This document shows positions 58,245-64,000 of a DNA stretch of 64,000 nt, one piece after another. Position 1 is the first letter of the stretch; every line of letters begins with the position of its first letter. The notes under the pieces were generated by a model. That model did not search any database. It worked only from the letters and a program-made list of their open reading frames with translations, and had not been told where the DNA came from. The stretch is from Orobanche coerulescens (lineage: Eukaryota > Streptophyta > Magnoliopsida > Lamiales > Orobanchaceae): positions 46,429,501 to 46,493,500 of the forward strand of contig CM065803.1 in assembly GCA_033398695.1 (NCBI GenBank). Reading direction: 5' to 3'. The position numbers were made by a program, and so were the translations under genes.

Positions 58245-60116
58245 TTAAGATGAAAACAACTCTGGATATCTAGCCTTCATACTGTCCTCCGTTTCCCAAG
58301 TGGCCTCTTCGACTCCGTGTCGTGACCATTGCACTTTAAAAAAATGTATTGGTTTATTCCTCAATTGTTTGATCCGGCTCTCAAGTATCTTGATTGGTCT
58401 CTCTTCGAAGGTGCCATCACTAGCTATCTCGATCTCGTCGAAATCAATGACGTGACTGGGGTTCGGTACATACTTCCGCAATTGGGATACGTGAAACACA
58501 TTGTGAACGTGACTCAGCGATGGCAGTAAGGCCAACCTGTATGCTAAATCTCCAACTCTCTCGAGGATCTTGAATGGTCCGATATATCTCGTACTAAGCT
58601 TGCCTCTCCTCCCAAAACGGAAAATCCCTCGTGTAGGAGACACCTTCAATAGTACATGGTCCCCAGCGTCGAAATCTAGAGGGCGACGACGTACATCTGC
58701 ATAAGACTTCTGTCGACTCTGGGCAGTCAACAGTCTCTCTCGAATCAAAGCTATCTTCTCTTGAGTCTGAATAATCAATTCCGGTTCCGTCCCGATCAAA
58801 TCTGAAGAATCATCCCAACATAGGGGTGATCGGCATCTTCTCCCGTACAAAGCTTGAAATGGTGCCATCTTAATTGAAGCATGCCAACTATTATTGTAGG
58901 TGAATTCAACTAATGGAAAATGAACTTCCCAATCAGTTGACCAATCCAAAACACAGGCTCTAAGCATGTCTTCTACAGTTTGAATAGTCCTTTCTGATCG
59001 ATCGTCTGCTTGGGGATGATAAGATGTGCTAAAGTTGAGCTCAGTCCCCAAAGCCCTGTGAACTGCTTTCCAGAAGTGTGACACGAAGCGACCATCTCGA
59101 TCCGAAATAATGGTCCTCGGCGTCCCATGCAATCTGACTATCTCCGCAATAAATACTCGTGCCAATCTCTCGGGTCCCCATGTATCTTTAATTCCCAGGA
59201 AGTGAGCCGACTTGGTTAGTCGATCAACTACAACCCAAATCATGTTCATTCCCGTTCTAGTCCTTGGCATACTAGTGATGAAATCCATCGAGATGTCCTC
59301 CCATTTCCACTCAGGGATCGGAAGCGGTTTTAACATTCCGACAGGTCGTTGATGTTCAATCTTAACCTGCTGACAAGTCAAACACTTCGAAACGTACTCC
59401 GCTACGTCCCTCTTCATATTCCCCCACCAGAAGTTTTGCTTTAAATCCTTATACATCTTACTGCTGCCTGGGTGAAAAGAATAGGGCGCGCCATGAGCTT
59501 CCTTTAAAATTGTCCGTCTCAAATCATCATCCTCGGGAACGCAAAGTCGACTCTGAAATCTCAGAACCCCATCATCTTGTATCACGAATCCTGAGGCTTT
59601 TTCTTTCTTTACTTCGTCACATAATCGAAGGATCACAGAATCGTTCAATTGTTTAGACTTGATCTCCTCGACTAGTGATGAAGTCAATTCCATCACATAA
59701 AGTTGCCCTTGGATTCCTGGTGCCCATACTTCAATCCCTTCGCGGATCAGTTCTCGTTGAATACTGGTTTGGAACGTAAGTGCTTCCAACACTCGAAGAG
59801 AAACAGGTTTACGGCTCAAAGCATCGGCTACTACGTTTGCTTTCCCCGGATGATAGAGAATCTCCAAGTCGTAATCCTTGATCAATTCCAGCCACCTTCT
59901 CTGCCTCATGTTTAATTCTTTCTGACTGAAAATGTACTTGAGGCTCTTATGATCTGTAAAGATCTGACAATGAGTGCCGTACAAATAATGTCGCCAAATT
60001 TTCAAGGCAAAGACCACAGCTGCTAGCTCCAGATCATGAGTCGGGTAATTAATCTCGTACGGTTTCAATTGCCGAGAAGCATAAGCAATCACTTTATCCT
60101 TCGCATCAACACACAA
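58245..60116 (-). CDS. Chromovirus pol 3' part: RNase H, integrase, chromodomain-like end
   Basis: This is an open frame of 623 codons without a natural start, being the 3' part of pol. RNase H covers about residues 1-110 ([39 protein letters not shown]). The integrase zinc finger is at about 205-255 ([26 protein letters not shown]). The core is at about 275-400 with the DD35E residues in MDFIT, SDRDGRF and SERTIQ. The residue after HPQAD is Asp where Gly is usual. The C-terminus ([31 protein letters not shown]) resembles the chromodomain of Tekay/Del elements, which directs integration to heterochromatin. Upstream parts of pol are in other frames, so no full polyprotein can form. Confidence 0.85.
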   Translation of the reverse strand: MCVDAKDKVIAYASRQLKPYEINYPTHDLELAAVVFALKIWRHYLYGTHCQIFTDHKSLKYIFSQKELNMRQRRWLELIKDYDLEILYHPGKANVVADALSRKPVSLRVLEALTFQTSIQRELIREGIEVWAPGIQGQLYVMELTSSLVEEIKSKQLNDSVILRLCDEVKKEKASGFVIQDDGVLRFQSRLCVPEDDDLRRTILKEAHGAPYSFHPGSSKMYKDLKQNFWWGNMKRDVAEYVSKCLTCQQVKIEHQRPVGMLKPLPIPEWKWEDISMDFITSMPRTRTGMNMIWVVVDRLTKSAHFLGIKDTWGPERLARVFIAEIVRLHGTPRTIISDRDGRFVSHFWKAVHRALGTELNFSTSYHPQADDRSERTIQTVEDMLRACVLDWSTDWEVHFPLVEFTYNNSWHASIKMAPFQALYGRRCRSPLCWDDSSDLIGTEPELIIQTQEKIALIRERLLTAQSRQKSYADVRRRPLDFDAGDHVLLKVSPTRGIFRFGRRGKLSTRYIGPFKILERVGDLAYRLALLPSLSHVHNVFHVSQLRKYVPNPSHVIDFDEIEIASDGTFEERPIKILESRIKQLRNKPIHFFKVQWSRHGVEEATWETEDSMKARYPELFSS

Positions 60117-61860
60117 CCCAAACCCCGATTTGAAGCGTCAGTATACCATGAATCCATCGGTTCCTCGCGGCGCTAATATAGGTCTTGTCGTCGGTCTCCT
60201 CTTAAGTTCACAAACCCGGCTGGCACTTCTCATTCCACGTGAACTTTTGAGTTTTCTCAGTGATTGAGTGAGCGGACGAGCAATTTTGGAAAATCCTCTA
60301 CAAAGCGGCGATAATATCCGGCAAGTCCTAAGAAGCTTCGGACTTCTTTCACGTTTTAGGAGCTTCCCATTCTAAGATTGCTTCGACTTTCTTGAGTCCA
60401 CTGAACTCCGTTACCGATATCACATGTCCAAGGAAGGTTACTTCCTTAAGCGAACTCGCATTTTGAAAGTTTTGCATACACTGCTCCTTCCTCAAGGTGC
60501 TCAAAACCACACGTAAATGTTCGGCATGTTCCTCTGCGTCCCTCGAATATATCGGGATGTCGTCAATGAAGACGACCACAAATTTATCCAAGTATTCCAA
60601 GAATACGATTCATCAATTGCATGAATACCGCAGAGCATTGGTAAGTCCAAATGGCATTACTACAAATTCATAATGCCTGCATCGATCTCAAAGCGATTTC
60701 GTATATCCGATTCCTTAATTCTCAACCGTGGTATCCCGATCGCAAGTCAATCTTCGAGAATACCCTTGCCCCTTGCGCTGATCAAACAAGTCGTCGATCC
60801 GAGGTATAGGATACTTATTCTTGATTGTCATCTTGTTGAGCTCCCCGTAATCAATACACACGGAGGGATCCGTCTTTCTTAGGACAAAGAGAACGAGCGC
60901 TCCCAAGGAGAAACACTAGGTTGGATATAGCCCTTCCGTAACAATTCCTCCAGTTGCTTCTTGAGTTCATACATCTCGGTTGGCGCCATGCGGTATGGTG
61001 CCTGAAATAGGAGCCGCCTGTGCTCTAATTCGATAGTGAATTCCACTTCTCTCTGCGGAGGTAACCCAGGTAGTTCGTCAGGAAATACATCTGAGAACTC
61101 ATTCACAACTGAAATAGATGAGAGCTCTACTCCTTCCTCTTTCCTCATGGCATAGCACCAAAGTCTGTGACATCCCTGCTTCAGTAATTTCACGGCTTTC
61201 ATTGCTTTGATCAATTTTCCCGAGCTTCCTGGTCTCCATCCTCGGAATAAGTGTTCAGATCCGTCATCAGCAATGATAGAAATGACTCTCTCTCGGTAAT
61301 TCAGAATAGCCCCGTAACGGTTGAGCCAATCATCTCCGAGGATTAAATCGTCACCGTAGATGTCAACCACAATAAGGTTTGATAGCCAATCTCTCCCTCC
61401 TATAGTTACTAGAAAATCTCTAGCCTCTAGGGTTCCCACGATTCTCTCTCCACTTGGCAAACCCACAACATATGGTTCACAATTATACAAGCACGAGATT
61501 TTCAAACGATTTACACAGTTCAATGATACAAAAGAATGTGTAGCTCCGGAATCGAATAAAACACTAACTGGTTGAAAAAGGATCTGAATTGTACCTGATG
61601 CAAAAGCTGTGTTCTGATCATCCTTCTTCATCTCGTAAATACGTGGAGGAACGGACCCAGCACTGGATGTTTCTCTTTTTCCAACGTTCTGCTGCTGAAA
61701 TCCACTCTGCTGCGTCTGGTTCACACTAGTGTCCTTCGGAACTGGTGCAGGAGTGCGAGTACCAAAAGATCGGGTTGCATTCCCACAAAATATTGCGCGA
61801 TGTCCTTCCTGTCCACACTCGAAACAGGTCACAGCAGGCGCGAAACAATCACGTCGAACA
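60117..61860 (-). pseudogene. Chromovirus protease and reverse transcriptase, frameshifted
   Basis: A long frame (60879-61937) holds the second zinc knuckle CFECGQEGHRAIFC, the protease with its active-site LFDSGATHSFVS (about 61550), and the start of reverse transcriptase (ELPGLPPQREVEF, RMAPTEMYELKKQLEELL). Reverse transcriptase continues in other frames: [20 protein letters not shown] at 60715-60906, then VVVFIDDIPIYS at about 60560, where both catalytic Asp remain. Frameshifts near 60900, 60730 and 60350 and missing stretches between these blocks break the enzyme. Confidence 0.82.
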
Positions 61861-62842
61861 TGTCCCCGCTTTGCCACAGTTGTAACACTTCTTTCCTGCG
61901 TCTGAAACAGTTGGTGCTGCCCGGAACTTCTTTCCACCCCGAGAAGGATGTGGAGGTCTCCTGGATGAATGAAAAGAGGACTGACCCCTGCGAGGCCCGT
62001 TACTCTTATCCTCCGTGAAGTTGCCAGACACCTTCTGTTTCTTCGCTTCCATCGCTTTCCCCACTGCTGCCTTCTTCATATCATAGGTCAACGCCTTGTC
62101 CTGATACTGTCGCAAGGTGGTACAATCAAATCCGGACATATATTGCTGAATTTTTGGCTTCATTCGCATGTCAAAATGGAAAATCCTTTCTGCCTCGGTT
62201 CTGACCAAGTGGCGCACATAAGTCAGCTGGTGATTAAAGGTCTTAATCGCGTCCGTCACAGATGCTTCCGAATTTTGTGGTGAGAAAAACTCCCGAACTC
62301 GGGCTTCTCTAACTGGGCGAGGACAATACTGCGCCTCCATCATCAATTTGAATTCCGTCCAGTCAACATTGTGCTCCTCCGGTCGAATGGCCTCCCACTA
62401 GTCGAAAGCCTCCCCGGTCAGAAGATATTGGGCGACCGGAACCTTCATATCGTTGGGACAGTTAATCCCTGCAAAAATCTTTTCTAATTCCTTCAGCCAG
62501 TGATCCCAAGAAAGCGTCTCAGAACTGGCCAAATTTCGGAGGGTGCAATTTAATCACTTCGGTAAGCCATCTATCTCCTCGATTCTCCACGTTATGCTGC
62601 TGTCCCATCGCCGTCTGCATGCGATCCACAACTTGAGCAAACTGGTTTATCTGGGCAACCACCTGCTGAAGCACTCCCGGCACGTTAGGATCTGCATTAT
62701 TATTTGCCGATCCCTGCTGTCCCCCGGAATGGGAATCCGTTCGACTAGCGGTTATCTCTGGGGTAGATACTGACTCTTCTTGCCTCGCATTTCCACGTCC
62801 GCGTCCACGACCGCGTCCGCGTCCACGACCGCCTCTCAACAT
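61849..62842 (-). pseudogene. Chromovirus gag, frameshifted
   Basis: It starts at ATG 62842 with a Gly/Arg repeat (RGRGRGRGRGRG) and a Gln/Asn-rich part. The gag core begins HPPKFGQF near 62525, shifts frame, and continues WDHWLKELEKIFAGI. A TAG interrupts GEAFD/WEAIRPEE near 62400. The core ends with a zinc knuckle CYNCGKAG, where another frameshift near 61860 splits the CCHC motif. Gag would form the particle; this copy could not. Confidence 0.82.
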
Positions 62843-63083
62843 ACTGTAAACATAAATACTCAATATCCAGGGCAAACTTTCTCAAAGTACATTCATCAAT
62901 GCTTACAAGACATGAATTAAATAAAACGGTAGTATTCGAGATTAGGAAACTTACAACCACGGTCCACACGACGATGCTGGCTCAGCAGTGATGTTACGAA
63001 CTACCAATAATCAAATAACGTAAACAGACCCAACTAACCCGACTGCCAAGATATCCATGAATCTTAGCTCCGATACCATATTC

Positions 63084-64000
63084 TGTAACACCCCGAGATA
63101 TTCGGAATAATTACAGCGCCGTAAACCCTTTAGATAAGGATTTACAAGGCTAATTTTAAAAGAAGTGTAAAAATAATTCAATCGAACAACTGAAGTTCAA
63201 ATACAGATTTGATTCAACCGATCAAATGAGTTAACTTATACAACCATATCGAAATGACCTTTTTAAAAACCGACGTACTCGAGTACTAAACGAACCAAGA
63301 AGACAATTCACAATAACAATAACATCAACCACATCACTGAGCCATTTCATCGTCTCCGTTTGCACGTGGTTGCCTCCCCGCTCCTCGGCTACCTGAACAT
63401 CAAAACAATGTCCACCCCCGAAGGGGTTAGCAAAACAATGCTAGTACAAGTATCATCATACAATAAATCATCAATGCATCATAAAACATGCAAAGCGGAC
63501 TTCCGCCACCGGAATCCAACGATGCGAATCCTCACGATTCCATCAACACAATACAGGGTAATCCAGCGATCCAGCGCCCTTGGTATAGATCCCCATGATG
63601 ATCCCGTCGGACCAACGCATGGTGGAAAACCCGTCCAACGATCCAGCGCCCTCAGCAAAGATCCCCATGATTATCCCGTCGGACCAACGCATGGTGGACA
63701 TTCGATCCAGCGCCCTCAGCATAGATCCTCATGATCCCCTCGGATCATTTATACCATAAATCAATCAACTATGCATACACATATGCATTTCAATATGTTC
63801 ATCAATACGAACAAATATTAACGAATATCACGAGAATTTTCAGAATACATTTCATATTCAACAATATGAACAAAACCACAAGCATGATCAAAGTTTCAAT
63901 ATAAATCGAACTCGACATATGATACTTGCCTCAAAAATGGCAAGGACGAAACACTTCAATGATCTCGACACACTCGAAGGCCGCCTCCTTCGATCAACGT
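63084..64000 (-). repeat. 5' LTR of the minus-strand chromovirus (partial)
   Basis: It is nearly identical to 55843-56760. Differences include short changes near the position equivalent to 56115 and one extra GATCCCCATGATGATCCCGT-type sub-repeat. The rest lies beyond the window. Confidence 0.92.

Larger units (their letters stand above)
55843..64000 (-). mobile_element. Ty3/gypsy chromovirus (Tekay/Del type), minus strand, runs off the window end
   Basis: The 3' LTR (55843-58209), internal region (58210-63083) and first 917 bases of the 5' LTR (63084-64000) are present. Inward of the 5' LTR, minus strand, is TGGTATCGGAGC, one base off the usual initiator-tRNA-Met primer site. A purine tract AGGGAGGAAGGA abuts the 3' LTR. 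Gag, protease, reverse transcriptase, RNase H, integrase and a chromodomain-like end follow in that order. Sub-repeat number and a few short segments differ between the LTRs, but most of the compared length is identical, so the insertion is fairly young. Frameshifts in gag and reverse transcriptase make it non-autonomous. It is inserted in the 50-bp minisatellite. Confidence 0.92.

Overview
This is nuclear DNA from a flowering plant, most likely a eudicot. The evidence is spliced genes with GT-AG introns, plant-type Ty3/gypsy, L1-like, SINE and hAT elements, and plant families such as a three-domain dsRNA-binding protein and a MIF4G/MA3 nucleolar protein. No bacterial features are present. By eye, more than half of the 64 kb is mobile DNA, much of it nested.

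Layout: (1) 1-19.07 kb holds two broken tandem copies, A and B, of a NOM1-like MIF4G/MA3 gene. The second is blown apart by an 8.6 kb hAT transposon in an intron, which itself carries an L1-like LINE and a small hAT-type element. Both copies are headed by an inverted repeat made from the gene's own coding sequence. (2) 19.4-23.3 kb is the 5'-truncated 3' half of a chromodomain Ty3/gypsy element (Tekay/Del type) with its 3' LTR. (3) 23.3-27.1 kb is AT-rich intergenic DNA with two small TIR elements. (4) 27.3-35.14 kb is copy C of the MIF4G/MA3 gene, whose 14-exon model is open throughout and may be functional; about 0.6 kb of its 3' flank is shared with copy B. (5) 36.07-39.65 kb is an apparently intact gene on the minus strand for a protein with three dsRNA-binding domains, six exons, about 494 aa. 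(6) 39.97-49.37 kb holds a tRNA-derived SINE, then a small hAT element carrying a complete gag-only LTR retrotransposon of Tat type. That element has a spliced ORF on its antisense strand with its own TATA box and G-boxes. (7) 49.4-52.6 kb is intergenic with two more hAT-type elements. (8) 52.6-55.84 kb is a Tat-type LTR, a decayed Tat pol fragment and a 50-bp minisatellite. (9) 55.84-64 kb is a second chromodomain Ty3/gypsy element on the minus strand, inserted in the minisatellite and running off the window end.

The three MIF4G/MA3 copies show the history. Copy C has the empty site for the large hAT, so that insertion came after the duplication. The LINE and the small hAT-type element came later still, inside the hAT transposase. 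A second-site match (17-bp duplication for the SINE, 13-bp for the LINE, 8-bp for hAT-type elements, 5-bp for the LTR element) fixes the borders of most insertions to the base.

The most unusual items are the gag-only Tat element with a promoter-bearing, intron-containing antisense ORF; the gene-derived inverted repeats that could make hairpin RNA; and a near-palindromic motif (consensus TAGCGYRCGCTA) clustered both in hAT ends and in unrelated retrotransposon LTRs.
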